This document shows positions 10,444 through 22,016 of a stretch of 64,000 nt of DNA, piece after piece. A model generated the notes under the pieces. The model was not told the DNA's origin. It did no database searches and saw nothing but the letters and a program-made list of their open reading frames with translations. Location: the NCBI GenBank assembly GCA_004380135.1, contig QXCR01000133.1, positions 62,001 to 126,000 of the forward strand, written 5' to 3'. The position numbers and the translations under genes are program-made. How positions within the stretch are numbered: the stretch's first letter is position 1; the number at the start of each line of letters is the position of its first letter. This stretch comes from Stemphylium vesicarium (Eukaryota; Ascomycota; Dothideomycetes; Pleosporales; Pleosporaceae).

Positions 10444-11479
10444 TTAAGCCTTCTTAGCAAACTCGACACGAAGAATGAGATGGCCGAAACCGACTGCAAA
10501 TTGTTAGAACAGTCTCAGACATGTGCATCACAGTGAAACTTACATCCGTCCATCTTCTCGCACGCCTTGGCGGCATCTGACCTGTCTGCGTAGCTGACAA
10601 AAGCAAAGCCCTTGGCACGGCCTGTTTCCCTGTCCTTGGCCAAGAAAACCCGGGTAACATGTCCGTATCTTGAGAACATGTCGCGCAGATCTTGCTCCTC
10701 GGCGAACTCGGAAACGTTGGTAACACGGAGGGTGGCGCTGTCGTCCCGGTCAAATTTGCCGCCCATCTTCTCGCCAGCACCAGCACGTCCACGCAGATGT
10801 GGAGGCACGTATCCTCCCTGTCCGGCTCCCAGACCGCCTGATGCTCCAACGCCTGGCGCGTCCTCGGGCATGTCTGCAGGCGCGACGTCGCCTTCGGGCG
10901 CCATGGTGTCCTTGAAGGGACACTTTGTGGTGAAATGGTCGCCCTGGCAAATACGACACTTAATCTTTGCGTTCTTAAGTTCGGCCTTCTTCTTCGCCTC
11001 GTCACCCTTGTCCTCGCTGCTAGCTTTCCAGTTCGATACGGGTCGGAATACGATGTTCTCGGCGACGGAGACTGTGTCTGTTTGTGGGCCGGCGGGCTTT
11101 CCCTTCTCTTGACCAAACTTGGCCCATTGCTTTCGTTCGGCGACGCGGGGGTTTACGACTTGCTTGACGACACTCTTCTTGATGCGGCGGGTTGTCTTGA
11201 TCTTCTTGCCATCTTCCATCCTGTACGAGACGATGGTTTCGGTTCCATCCTTGTTCTTGGTGACTTGGTTGGGTGGGAGGGAGGTGATGTTCTCCTCGTC
11301 GTCTTCTTCCGCCCAGTCGGTGCGGCTACACGGTTCTTGTCAGTATAAACGCATTCCATGACGGGCGGTGAGGAGGGCGAGAAAGAAAGCCATGCGAAGC
11401 GGTGCGCCCGAGTGGAAAGACGGCGATTCGCGCACGGATCTAAAAGGCGCAGATAGACTCACCCTGCTGGTGGTGACAT
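10444..11479 (-). CDS. TIF35: Translation initiation factor eIF3 subunit G
   Basis: Three exons give 282 residues. Exon 1 (11463-11479) encodes MSPPAG. Intron 11326-11462 starts GTGAGT. Exon 2 (10544-11325) begins RTDWAEEDDEENITSLPPNQ. Intron 10494-10543 (GTAAGT...TTGCAG) precedes exon 3 (10444-10493), which ends GHLILRVEFAKKA. eIF3g is a core subunit of eIF3, which supports 43S assembly and scanning. Visible parts are the N-terminal eIF3b/eIF3i-binding region, a zinc-knuckle-like CRICQGDHFTTKCPF at about 133-147, a Gly/Pro-rich linker with QGGYVPPHLRGR, and a C-terminal RRM with RNP2-like TLRVTNVS and RNP1-like GRAKGFAFVSY. The last splice junction falls inside the RRM, so the 10515-11219 open frame alone would truncate the domain. 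Confidence 0.95.
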
Positions 11480-12048
11480 TTTAGAGGGTGTGAATGTGCT
11501 GTTCCGTATGAGTGTCGGTGTCGGTGCTCTGTGTAGTCGGGGCTGTTGTCATATATAGAAGGGTAAGAAGTGGCGGCCAGTGGGGCAATTCAATGTGTGC
11601 GGTGCGCCGCCAAGATTTCGCGCTAATAGCAGTTGCGACTCACCATCCAGAGGTGTCTCCTTCATCAATCGCGTTCCATGCTGCCACGGAAGGCTAGACA
11701 ACCACGTCTTCCTGTCAATGAAACCGTGCGCAGCATTTTTTCACCTATCCTGGCCTCATTCGCTCTCACAGCAGTCAGCATACAGATGAGTCAAGCTCTC
11801 AACCCCTGGCAAAGGGTCACTACCACGCGGCTCAGCCATCGAATCACTGGCAATGACTGGAAGCGGTATCTCTAGGTCACTGGTAACGACACTAATTCAC
11901 CCTCGGTCTTCTTCACGAGAGATATTAGCATCTCATTTGTGAAGTAATAATAATGACTACGAGCCACACGCAGCCAAATCTCAACTAGGGGCATCCATCT
12001 CTCCGAGACCTCCAAGCTCGATCAATCCATGACTCAAGTCTGAACCGT
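11480..12048. other. Intergenic stretch
   Basis: About 570 bases upstream of eIF3g and downstream of the next minus-strand gene. It should contain the eIF3g promoter. Short frames on both strands show no codon structure. Confidence 0.4.
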
Positions 12049-13760
12049 TTAGCCTTCAGAGCCCAGATTCCATTGCACTCTACCCCGGCCAGGACCATGG
12101 GACTGCCCGACAGGTAGCGGCTTGGGTTGCTGAATAATATCGCTACTCGTCCTAGGAATCGACTGTATGACTGGCCTTGGTGTACTATTAGTCTGGAATA
12201 TAGTGTCACTGCTGCCTCTGGGGAGTTTTGGTTTCTGGATGTGGTGATGCGACCAGGGCGTATTGAAATCATTAATGAACGGAGTCTGAGAGGGTGCTGC
12301 ATGTAAGGGTGGTGGCAGCTGCGGTGACTGCATAGATTGCGGTGAGCCATGGGCATAATCGATCAAAAGACTGCAGCTTGTTAGCACGCCAGTACCAGAG
12401 ACAAGCTCACAGACAATGGCGAGGAAGGCTAAGAGTGTTCTTACTCTTGCGGTTGAGCACTGCCCCTCCGACTCGCCTGCACACTGCTAGCCACACTAGC
12501 AGGTCCAGTTCCACCAGTCGTGCTGCCGGGCGCACTTCCGTATGCACTTCCATACAAGACTGCATGGTGTGATTGCGGCGTAGAAGGTAACCACCCGCTA
12601 CTCGTGATGCCCTCGGCGTCCATAAGGCGTTGAAGCAGATCTTCGGTAATGACGAGCAAATGTTCCAAGGCAGCGAGACGCGAGTCCTCCTTTGCAGAAC
12701 AGCAGTGAACGTACGATCTACTGGAAGGATTGTGTTCGACGATGCAGGCCCCAATTTTTCTTGAGGAAGTCGGTGCGAAACTTATCACGTCTAGACATCG
12801 ATTCGGTCCATAGATCGCGCGCGCGTTCGCTATGATGAGTCAGTATTCTGCTATTAGTAGAAACAGAAAGGCAAAGAGCTGCGAGCATACCGAGTACTCT
12901 TGTCCGGGTGCTTTCCAAGGAATCCTCCGAGTCCTTGTCCTCCATACGATGCAAGATTTGACTCGCTGTTCGTTCTAGTGCCAGACTCTCGTAGCTGCCG
13001 CTCTTGCCGTGCTTCATGTCCTTGAAAGCCTCGATCATCACGGTCGGCACGGTCTAGTGTAAACACCCGACAAAGATTAGACCTTTTGGATCTGTTCGAT
13101 TGCCCGGATTTCGAAGATGCCGTGGAATCTCCCGTGTTTGTACGACCAAGCGGCCCCGATTTCTCAAACGGTGCTATTTCTCTTGCGAGACTCTTCAAAG
13201 AAGAAGTCCTTGGCAGGTCTTTTTCAGAGTTTGTACGACTTATATCAGGCGAGGTCCCAGCCGACCTTGAGCCGTCAAGTTGGCGTGAGCTCTTTCGTCG
13301 TTCGTGGCGGAGCTGGTGAAGGCGCTCCTCGTAATGTGCAGCTTCCTTTAGACGCTGCTCCTTTCTAGCGATATGGATGTCGTGGACAGAGCCGCTTCCG
13401 TCAAGACGATGGGGGTTTCTCGTATGCCAGGGGTTCAGCTGCGGGCCGAGTGCAATTCTCTCAGCAAGTGTTGGCGGGGGTATAGGTTGGGAATATCTTC
13501 GTGGACGAGTTGAGCTCTGCGACGTACTTGATGTACTCGACCTTAGCGAGTCTGCTTTGGGACTGGATCCTGCGGAATGAGCCCTTATAAGGCTGGGTCG
13601 CCCGTATGGTGGATCCAGGATGCCTACTTCCTGGATGGTATAGAGTGTTAAGCTCTGCCGGTAGAGATCTTGCCGGTAAAGATCTTGCCAGTACCACGGG
13701 GGAAGGGAAGAACCGCAGGTAAAGGGGAGCGTTGTGACGACTGTGAGGAACGCCTGTTCA
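12049..13760 (-). CDS. Ser/Pro-rich hypothetical protein, multi-exon
   Basis: I do not recognise the family. The 3' part is well defined by phase: an exon at 12445-12829 (LAALEHLLVITEDLLQRLMD, then Gly/Ser-rich) splices through a GTAAGAA...CTGCAG intron (12371-12444) to a last exon 12049-12370, which is Pro/Gln-rich and ends QWNLGSEG. Upstream, intron 12830-12890 (GTATGC...CATAG) joins an exon reading IEAFKDMKHGKSGSYESLAL. Further upstream an open stretch, about 13080-13760, contains TIQEVGILDPPYGRPSL and a charged segment ARKEQRLKEAAHYEERLHQL likely to form a helix. The junction between these two parts near 13050 is not explained by a clean intron. The product looks mostly disordered apart from short helices. 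The exact 5' end is unknown. Confidence 0.5.
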
Positions 13761-14674
13761 TATGTCAGCGGTTGTCTGTTGGGCCCAGTGGGCTCGTGCA
13801 GTGTTGATCGACAGCTAGGAAGGCATACTCAATGCGAAGTCAGCCTCGACGCCGACAAGGCTCGCATGTGAATGTGAAGTCGTGGCGGGATTTAGTCGTA
13901 GCAAACAAATGACCAGTGGAAGCTCTGAAAGCTTGATTGCAGAAGAGAATATCGGCGAGACTCGTCAAAGAGGTGTGGGGTTGGAGATCGAAGGACGTAG
14001 TGTTGTTAGGATGTACAATAGAGCAATTGTAGCGTCAATAGTGCCGGAATAGGATATTGTGGACCAACCACGCGGTATTGGCGGTGAGCAATCAGTGATA
14101 CGCGGAGGTGAAAGATGTTTACTCAGGTGAGGGAGCTGACTATCACGGAACGGGCCATCGTTTGGGTGGTTGTAGAAGGTTCTTGCCACCTTGTGGTCTT
14201 TGGTTACGCTTGCCATCCGCCGAAAGGAAGGTGCCGTCGATAGCTGCCACTCAAGAGTGGCGGGTGCTACAACGACGCGACAGCTCCTGTCCTGACCTCA
14301 AATGAACTCACAATCACTACATATGCTCTTCCCGACGGGGGGTTTGGAGAACGATAAAAAGAAATAATTTCGACGCTATCTAAGCAGCAAGTAACCCCAC
14401 TTTGTCCCTTCCATGGTATCCTATCCTTTCGTATCCCGATCTTCCATGCAAATGCCCACACGCAAACGCTCCAAGTTCAATTATGCTGTTTCAATATTTA
14501 CTCTACCCCACACCAAGTATACTGCCTTTCTGTCTTTGAATCATGGCCGTACATGTATGAGTACTACTCATCGACCTGACTCTGTCGCGGTCGAGCGTCA
14601 TGGCTGTTACCTTGTTCCACAACCTACTGCGCACCCATGGTTTTGAAGAAGAGCAGCGGTTCAGCATCCAGCCA
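13761..14674. other. Intergenic stretch with possible unassigned 5' exons
   Basis: Probable promoter and possible first exon of the Ser/Pro-rich gene, and the 3' flank of the MTR10 gene. I cannot support a separate gene here. Confidence 0.3.
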
Positions 14675-17600
14675 CTAACCAGAAAACCGGAATCGCGAAG
14701 CCTCCAATCTACCGAGACCCTCCCTGGGAGCCACGTTTCTCCGACGGTAGCTAGTTGTGAAATCTTGAAGAATAGTCCTAATCATCCTAACATCACCCGT
14801 CTGAATGCGTTGGCGGATGTTGTTCAGGAAGCGCTCGCTTTCTTGAGGTGTGATACTGCCTTGTGGTAACATAGCAACGGTGCTTGCAACCCAGTTTGCG
14901 ACCTGTTCAGGCATGAGCTCGAAGAGATCCAGGAGCACACCGGAGGAGTCTGCAAAACAACCCTCGGGGAAGCTGTACATCATGCCCGTCATGATGCGTT
15001 GAACAAGCTGACTGCCTGCACCCATAACAAGCTGCTTGACACGGTCTCGTATTTGTGGCGGGATTTCTTGACGCGAGCTGTCGAAAGTGGATGATGGTGA
15101 TAAGTTGCGACCGTAGCCGAGCAGATCGCGCAAGAAGTGCAGTACTGCGATGATGGGATCTTCCTTTAGCAGCGTAAGAGAGCTGCAGGCTGCAAGGAGG
15201 ATGGTGTCCATGAGTTGAGACATGATAGACTCGGAGGGGAAGTAGAGCGCCATGTCAGCTGCTAGGCGGAAGTAATCCTCGATGAGATCAGGGAGCTCTT
15301 CTGGTGGCAGATCGCTTAGTATCCTCAGGAAAGTCTTTGCCTGTTGCTCGTAGAACTGATAAACATCGTTTGATAAGCTGGCGTCGACGTTGTCCACTCC
15401 TTGTGAGAATTCTCGTACTATAGACGCTGTCGCCCACAGGAAACACCCCTGCCTTGACTTGTCAAAGCCTTCGATCAGCTTTGTAGCCAGATCCGGTAGG
15501 AGCGGGCGCATCGCGGTCCGATATGAAAGAACCATGTACCGCCAGCACCGGCATACCCGCTCAAGAATGGGTATGCTTGCGTTGAAGTGTGAGATCATGT
15601 TTGCGAGAGTGGGGAAGATCTCTTGGCAATATTTGACGGCCGGATGCTCTTGACCAGGCGGAATTTCTGGCCTAACCATCTCGAAGAATATGGTGAGCAG
15701 GTTAATCTTATCCGCAATGAGCTTTTGATCCGGTTCGTCCTTGGCTCGCTGTGCAAGCTCGATGAGATGCGCCATAACAGGGTCGAGATACAGCTTGAGT
15801 GATGGAAGAAGCTGATCATTTGGAACCTTGGCGACAACTGATGCAACACCTTCCGTAATCTCTTCTTGGCTGCTAATGGGCAGCTTGTTCAGATTCTTTG
15901 CGTAGAACTGTTGCAACGGGCCGACGTAGTGAACGAGCAGGCTCGCGCAGTCGTTGCAAAAGAACTTGAACGAAAGTGCGGCAGCTCGAATGACATCCTT
16001 GGTGGAATGGTCGAAGGCTGCCATGATGTAATCAAGTTGCATCTGTAGCGTATCGGGGTGCTGGGCTGTCCATTCCGTGTACCTTCCCAGCGCCATCACG
16101 GCCTGGAAGCGCAGTTTGTTGTGGTCAGGTATGCCTGCGATGAGCGGAATCAGACGAGGAAGCATGACGTTCTCGTCTGGAGGAACCATGCGGCCCATAG
16201 CCCTGACAGCGAACAAGGGCGCTTCCAGCTTTTGCCATTCCGGCACACTGTTCGGTGTGGCTTGAGCGCCATATGTTTGCACCCATTGCTGGATGAGGTC
16301 ATAGGGCTTCTGAAGACACTCGGTAACGCCCATGACTTCGCAGCAATCCTTCAACACATCGCCCATCTGATGACGGAACTCGCGGAACTTCTCCTCTTGC
16401 TCGCGGTCACCCTCGAATAGATCCTTCTCGTCGCCACCTTCCGGCTTGGGGAATTCGAGATGGCCGATCATGATGTCGACGAGTTTGGCGTAAATGTCTA
16501 AACATTGGTTGCGTGCCTCGACGTATTTCTCGAGTGTCAGGTACTGCTTGAGGTCGTACCAGAACTTGAACGTGTGCGAGATGGCATCCCTGTCCTTGTC
16601 CAAGGCGGCTGTCGCAAGGATTGCCTCAACCAGGGCACGGAAATCTGTCGGCAGGCGCGCAATGAGGATGACCCAAGACTCTCCGGCTTCGGCAAATATC
16701 CTAGCAATGCCCTTGAACTTCTCAGAGTCCTCCTCTTGTGCTGCTTCGGCAAGCTTCGTCTGGAGATTGATAACTTGGGGATAGAGAACCATGATGGAGT
16801 TCAGGGTCTCGTCAACGTCTCTGGTTTCGGCAATGAGGGCGCTCATGCATTCCACCGCGGCCTCGAAAGGATCTTCTTGAGAAAGACCATCGATAATGAT
16901 CTTCAGGAGAGGAGAATTGATAATGGCGTCCAGGGGGATCTCACGTATCCAAGAAGTGATGCAGTTGAGTAGTTGGGGGTTTTGGGCGGCAGCGGCTACA
17001 AAAAAGTTAGTAAGAGCAGACTCTCGCAGATTCGCAAAGACGTACGTGAAGAGGTTCCATATCGTACGAGGAGTTCCAGAGCTTGCTGGGCGTTGTCGTC
17101 AATCAACTCAGCCGTCCTCATAGTCAACTCGTGTTCCTGACCACCACATATTAGACTGCAACTCTGCTATCATGTGTCGACACCGCGGGGAATTGCCGTA
17201 GGCTGAAAATGGGGCGCGGCTCGTTCGGACGTACTGTGAGTGCGATCTTACGTCCATGCGTGACTTCTTCGGGGAGAACGCGGAGAAAGTCCAGGACGCA
17301 AGGGAGTGTTGCTGGGTCGGAGCCGAGTGAGTTGACGACGTCTTTGAGGACATCCTTCCACTCGGTCATCTGTATCGCGAGATTGGCCAAGCAGACACAC
17401 AACTGCAGGCGTATCGGCTTCGGTCCCGCATGGAATATGGCCAAGTTGCGCATAATGGACGCTCGCAGCTCTGGAAGCTGAGCGCGGGGTACTTGGTGAA
17501 GGTCGTATACAATCTGGCGCCATTAGAAAGGAACTCGTCAAAGGGAGCAACAACTCACCTTGCCCTTCAGCGTGGTGACTGCAAAGAGCTTAGCGGCTGC

Positions 17601-17825
17601 ATCTGCCGAGCTCGACTCCAGCATAGCCAGTGTAGTCGTCCACGCCTCTTGCTGCGCCCAAGTCAGCCTAATGTGCCCCTACGACCACGCACACGTACAT
17701 ACCGACTTCTGGAATTGCTCCAGGAACTGATGTGCCTGCTCTTTCTGTGCGCGATCTGCCTGCGAGGACATGGTGTTGTGCGCCGCCAGCACGGGGTCGA
17801 AGACCTGCTGTCCGTTGGCAGCCAT
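14675..17825 (-). CDS. MTR10: Importin-beta-family nuclear import receptor Mtr10/transportin-SR
   Basis: Five exons encode 968 residues: 17703-17825, 17559-17651, 17235-17513, 17046-17136 and 14675-16995. All junctions are GT-AG and phase-consistent. Mtr10 (transportin-3 in animals) carries SR-type mRNA-binding proteins into the nucleus and takes part in tRNA traffic. The protein starts MAANGQQVFDPVLAAHNTMS. It shows the importin N-terminal region (AHQFLEQFQKS, EAWTTTLAMLESS, AAKLFAVTTLKGK, LPELRASIMRNLAIF), then a long series of HEAT-like helical repeats, and ends with the family-typical YRRRNVAPREGLGRLEASRF. A 26-base G run on the plus strand sits 17 bases upstream of the start codon and is therefore a C run in the presumed 5' leader. 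The gene is divergent from the SmE gene, with 357 bases between start codons. Confidence 0.93.
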
Positions 17826-18182
17826 GGTGACGGTATTGGGGAGGGGGGGGGGGGGGGGGGGGGGGGGGTATATTGCGCGCATGCACTGGCTCGTTGGTAT
17901 GCACCAGAAAAGAGAAAGTGCAAGCGTCGAGGGTGCGGAAGTTTGCGTGGATGCGGCAGGGGTGAGGGTGGTGAGGTGGTGAGTTTGGTCGGGCATAGGA
18001 AGTTGCGTTCGATCGCATAAGTCAGTCAAAGATCCCCACGTTGGTGCCAAGCACCGTGACCGCCCGGTCGCGCCAGAAATGTTCCTTGACCACAGCTTCA
18101 ACCCCCAAGCTCTTGCCCACCCTGCGCCCCGATTCCGACTCGACGAACGCCTATTTTCGGAGACGCTTAATCCAAATTCAAA
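17826..18182. promoter_or_regulatory. Shared divergent promoter of MTR10 and SmE
   Basis: The 357 bases between two divergent start codons must carry both promoters. Beyond the G26 run I see no element I can name with confidence. Confidence 0.45.
17843..17868. repeat. 26-base G homopolymer
   Basis: An uninterrupted run of 26 G on the plus strand, lying between the divergent MTR10 and SmE starts and 17 bases upstream of the MTR10 ATG. Read from the MTR10 side it is poly-C. It is slippage-prone and its true length in the genome may differ. Confidence 0.95.
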
Positions 18183-18619
18183 ATGACTGGACGTGGAGGT
18201 CAGTTTGCCCTCCATTTAGGCAGTAAACACAGCTAACTTGTTCCAGGCCGCGGCGGAGGAAAAGGTACGGCAGCTACCATGTGCATGCGCGACACGACGA
18301 ACTGACGAATTCACAGTCCTCCTCCCTCCCATCAACTTCATCTTCAAGCTCCTCCAATCACGGGCGACTATCTCAGTATGGCTGTACGAGAACCTGGGCA
18401 TGCGCATCGAGGGAAAACTTAGGGTACGAGAAGGCCTGCTATTATTTGCGGAAAAAGCTGCTAACAGCTGCACAGGGCTTCGACGAGTTCATGAACCTTG
18501 TCATCGACGACGCCATCGAAGTCACGCTCGCGAAGAAGGACCAGCCCGAAGAGAGGCGCAATGTTGGCCAAATCCTGTTGAAGGGAGACAACATTTCCCT
18601 GATCCAGCAGCTGCAATAA
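18183..18619 (+). CDS. SME1: Small nuclear ribonucleoprotein E (SmE)
   Basis: Four short exons (18183-18198, 18247-18264, 18317-18423, 18476-18619) give 94 residues, the usual SmE length. All three introns (48, 52 and 52 bases) have GT-AG ends and consistent phase. SmE is one of the seven Sm proteins forming the ring on U1, U2, U4 and U5 snRNAs in the spliceosome. The Sm1 motif covers PINFIFKLLQSRATISVWLY and the following residues. The Sm2 motif is near the C-terminus with NVGQILLKGDNISLIQQLQ. The N-terminus is a short Gly/Arg-rich tail (MTGRGGRGGGK). The gene is convergent with the cyclo-ligase gene, with only 126 bases between stop codons. Confidence 0.95.
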
Positions 18620-18745
18620 GCGCCAACGCCCGACACACTACCTTTGTGGTGATGGAATCGCACGTACAAGACAGCGCACACACATTGTGGGACTTGGGAG
18701 GGAATGAAAGCGCACGACTTTGTTTACAAGACTTCTGGGAGAAGA

Positions 18746-19545
18746 TCAAGCACGCGCGCGACGGAGCTCGCCATCGCCGGTGATCAAGGCGTCTAGGCGG
18801 AAATCGGAAGAGTCCATGGGAACCGACTCATTTGGCGGAAGGAGCTGCTCGGTCAATGCGAGACCAACTTTGACGTGGTCAGTTAGCCCTCCACATACAG
18901 AATACCAGTAGTTCTTACCGCGAAAAGGCATGCGCGACACTTGGTGACAGCGGGTCAAGAAGAAGTCGTAGAAACCCTTTCCGTGACCAAGTCGGCCGAA
19001 GTGCGAGTCGAAAGCCATGCCAGGCATGACGATCAGATCAAGGCCAGCTTTGACATCCTCAGTCTCCCCGTTTGTGACGCCAGTACCGCCAAAGCAGTTT
19101 GCACGTGATGAAATGGATTCTTTGCTCGGAGTGGGAATACCCCATTTGTCAGGCTCCAATGAATCAAAATCTTTCATTGAGTGCAACTCTACCATGTCCA
19201 TGATGGACTTTGGCTGGCCTTGGCTGGGCGTCTCTAGGTTGTAGGTATATGGGATGAACACTTTCTTGCCCTCATCGAGTGCATTCCGCACGATATCGCT
19301 TGTGGAAATCTCACCGCCAGGCATGGACAGGTAGACACTTATCCTGCGCGCAGCCTGATACTCAGGCATGGCTAGCAGTGTTTTGGTGGCATTGGAGGCT
19401 GGGACAGGAACAATTAGATGGGCAGCATGCAGCTAGACTGACCAGACATACTCTGAGAAGCCGCAGCCGCCTCGGGAAGTTCCTTCAACATGGTCCTCAT
19501 CTTTTTTCTTAATTCCTTCTTGACAGCTGCTAGTGACCCCGCCAT
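18746..19545 (-). CDS. FAU1: 5-formyltetrahydrofolate cyclo-ligase
   Basis: Three exons (19452-19545, 18919-19398, 18746-18867) encode 231 residues. The introns are GTATGTC...TCCCAG (53 bases) and GTAAGAA...CAAAG (51 bases), both phase-correct; the second carries a CTAAC branch-like site. The enzyme uses ATP to convert 5-formyl-THF to 5,10-methenyl-THF, returning stored folate to one-carbon metabolism. The N-terminal helix (AAVKKELRKKMRTMLKEL) and the RISVYLSMPGGEISTSDIV block fit the family. The nucleotide/folate motif is MPGMAFDSHFGRLGHGKGFY at about residues 146-165. The last exon reads VGLALTEQLLPPNESVPMDS and carries the conserved D-LITGDGE end. It is convergent with SmE and divergent from ROT1. 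Confidence 0.93.
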
Positions 19546-19988
19546 AGCGTCCTTTAATTGCAAGCGTAACGGCGTTCCAGAAATAGTCTGATGCGCCGAT
19601 GTCCCAATTGGTGTTGCAGCGGTTTCACTGCGGCGCAGGTACTAGACTGGGTATACAGCGAAGAAGAGACGGATAAAGCAGTAGCGGCAGGTGAATATAG
19701 GATCACGGTAATGATGAAAACAGTCCGGCTGCGGGTGCGGGCGATGATGTCGGCCTTGCCCACCGGAAGCCGGTGATCTGCACGTAGCCGCGTTATCCTT
19801 GTCGGCTGGTTCCAAGCCAGGAGGCGGCGAGACCCAACATGGGCAACTGCACCAAGGCACCCGCACTCTCTCCCTTCCCTCGACACTCTCCATCCACCGC
19901 CTTAATCCTCCATTCACACCCACACGCTCGCTATCGCACACGACCGACCATCCACACTCGTTAGAAATATACATCGCATATCCCCAAA

Positions 19989-20931
19989 ATGGTATCCGGC
20001 ATAAAAGCGCTGCTCCTCTCAGGAGTGGCGATGCTACACCACGCGCAGGCCCAGACTACAGCTGCACCTGCGGATCTCGTTGGCACCTGGAATAGCAAGG
20101 CGAACTCGACTATGACCGGACCCGTATGTGGTTGGAATTCGTAATGTGTTCGACGGCAACATGGCTAATCTCATATACAGGGCTTCTACGACCCCGTCAA
20201 CGAAAAGTTCACCGAGCCGAAACACACGGGGATCAGCTACTCCTTTACCGCCGATGGCCACTTTGAATCTGCTTATTATCGCGCTATCGCAAACCGTATG
20301 TGACCCAGGCATCGCACAAGCATCACTTCGAAGACAGCACTTCAAGTGAGAAGCCGCGACAGCGGAACATTGTGCTAACGCGCTCACAGCACAAGAACCC
20401 AAATGCCCAAAAGGAATAATGCAATGGCAACACGGGACCTACGAGAAACTCAGCAACGGCTCCCTAGTCCTCAAGCCCATCAAGGTCGACGGCCGACAAC
20501 TATACTCCGACCCTTGCTCGTACAAGAACGCCATCTACACGCGCTACAACGCAACTGAGTTGTTCGATGTATGTCCTAATCTATATCCACCACCTGTGCG
20601 ACCATGACACAAACTGACATGCATCTAGAAATACGAGTATGCCGCATCAGACGCCTACGCCAAGATCCCGCGCATCACCCTCTACAAATGGGACGGCGCC
20701 CCAATGATGCCCCTGTACCTCGCCATGTCCACGCCCGAGATGCTTCCCACCACTACGCTCAACCCGCTCGTTACACAAACTGCTGCCGCGAAGAACTCGA
20801 AACGAGGTGAACTGCCCATGAACCACGAGGTCATTTTCAAGCGGACACCTGGCGCTGCGAGGGCAGACCAGTGGTGGTGGTTTGGCGTCTTCATGACTGC
20901 CAGTGGAAGTGTGCTCTACTATTTCTTCTAG
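19989..20931 (+). CDS. ROT1: Rot1-like ER membrane chaperone
   Basis: Four exons (19989-20123, 20181-20295, 20390-20568, 20629-20931) give 243 residues. The three introns start GTATGT and end in CAG or TAG with consistent phase. Rot1 is a fungus-specific essential ER protein that assists folding and glycosylation of cell-wall and secretory proteins. The protein has a signal peptide (MVSGIKALLLSGVAMLHHAQ), family blocks DLVGTWNSKANSTMTGPGFY and HTGISYSFTADGHFESAYYR, GIMQWQHGTYEKLSNGSLVL with N-glycosylation sites, and a C-terminal membrane anchor (WWWFGVFMTASGSVLYYFF). Length is standard. The gene is divergent from the cyclo-ligase gene, with 443 bases between start codons. Confidence 0.93.
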
Positions 20932-22016
20932 TCGGCACCGCTTTCCAAAGTGTAGGATATGAGTAAACGGACCGGGCGCATGTCGGGAGTTTGAAAACAT
21001 TTTTTCTGCGGGCGTACAAAGCAAACGTTTGTTTGTTTCTAATCACGACACTTTTTTGTTTCTGGCAAGCAGGCATGTAGGATGGGTAAGGGGGCGTTGG
21101 TGGTATATGATGAAGATTGCGGAAAAATTCATTTGGCTTAATCAAGAGCGAGCGACAGGCGCGCAAATCTGGTTTTCTTGTTTCCGTCATCTGCGATACC
21201 TCTTTTTGTTTTCTTTTTCTTAGACAAGAAATCACATGTACGATTATGAATCTTTTTTCCATCAAACACCGGAACTCACACTTCACACTCGTTAGTTTGG
21301 GTCCTGTGTTGGCCCAGCGGCAGCATCAGTAGCCCGGCAACGTACCATAGAGTGGAAACGCGCAAGCTCCGATGGGGCCGATGACGACGCATGTACCCAC
21401 GCACATATGCACACGCACCCACATGCATTGCGACCGAAATAAACTGGGTCTGGTCATTGCCCGCCTTATCTCACGCTAAGTTTATTCATAGTTTTGCATC
21501 TACTACTTGCTACTACCAACTGAAATCGATGCCGCGCCTTTAGAAATAGTCGTTGCGCGCAGAATGATCGTGGGGGAAGGGTATCGAATACTGGGACATA
21601 GGCATCATCGCGTCGTGAAAATCATAAATCTTGGTAATTTTGAAGATGGAAAGGGAGCGTCGCTGAAGCAGTCAATCTTCGTCGTGCATCATTCGTTGAG
21701 TTTCGTTTCGTCTCGTTTCATCGCGTCTAGGTGTATTCGTCTGTTGGGGGAAAAGATTGCTCAAAGATATATGCATAATATGGTGGGTGATCGTCTCGAC
21801 ATGGTGGCATCTGCTGGCTGAGGGCAGCCTTTTGTCCATTGTGTAGATATTTTCCTCTTCTAGCGAATGGCCTCGTGTTGTGCTTTTCGATGGTTTGTGA
21901 GTGGAGTTGTATTCGTTGGTCGTCCTTCAATCGACGATTGTCTTTTGCTTTTCGTTTCGTTTCGTTTCCTTTCTTTTTTGTCCTTCTGAGATGCCCGTTT
22001 CCTATCCTTATCCTTC
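20932..22016. other. Intergenic stretch between convergent genes
   Basis: About 1.1 kb between the ROT1 and Zn2Cys6-gene stop codons. T-rich and GTTTCGT-like tracts near 21690-21970 look like 3' untranslated sequence. No gene is supported. Confidence 0.45.

Noticed and set aside
12720..12829. Alternative frame reading RARDLWTESMSRRDKFRTDF
   Set aside because: It ends in TAG at about 12718 and is out of phase with the upstream exon; the frame reading ISFAPTSSRKIG joins both neighbours correctly.
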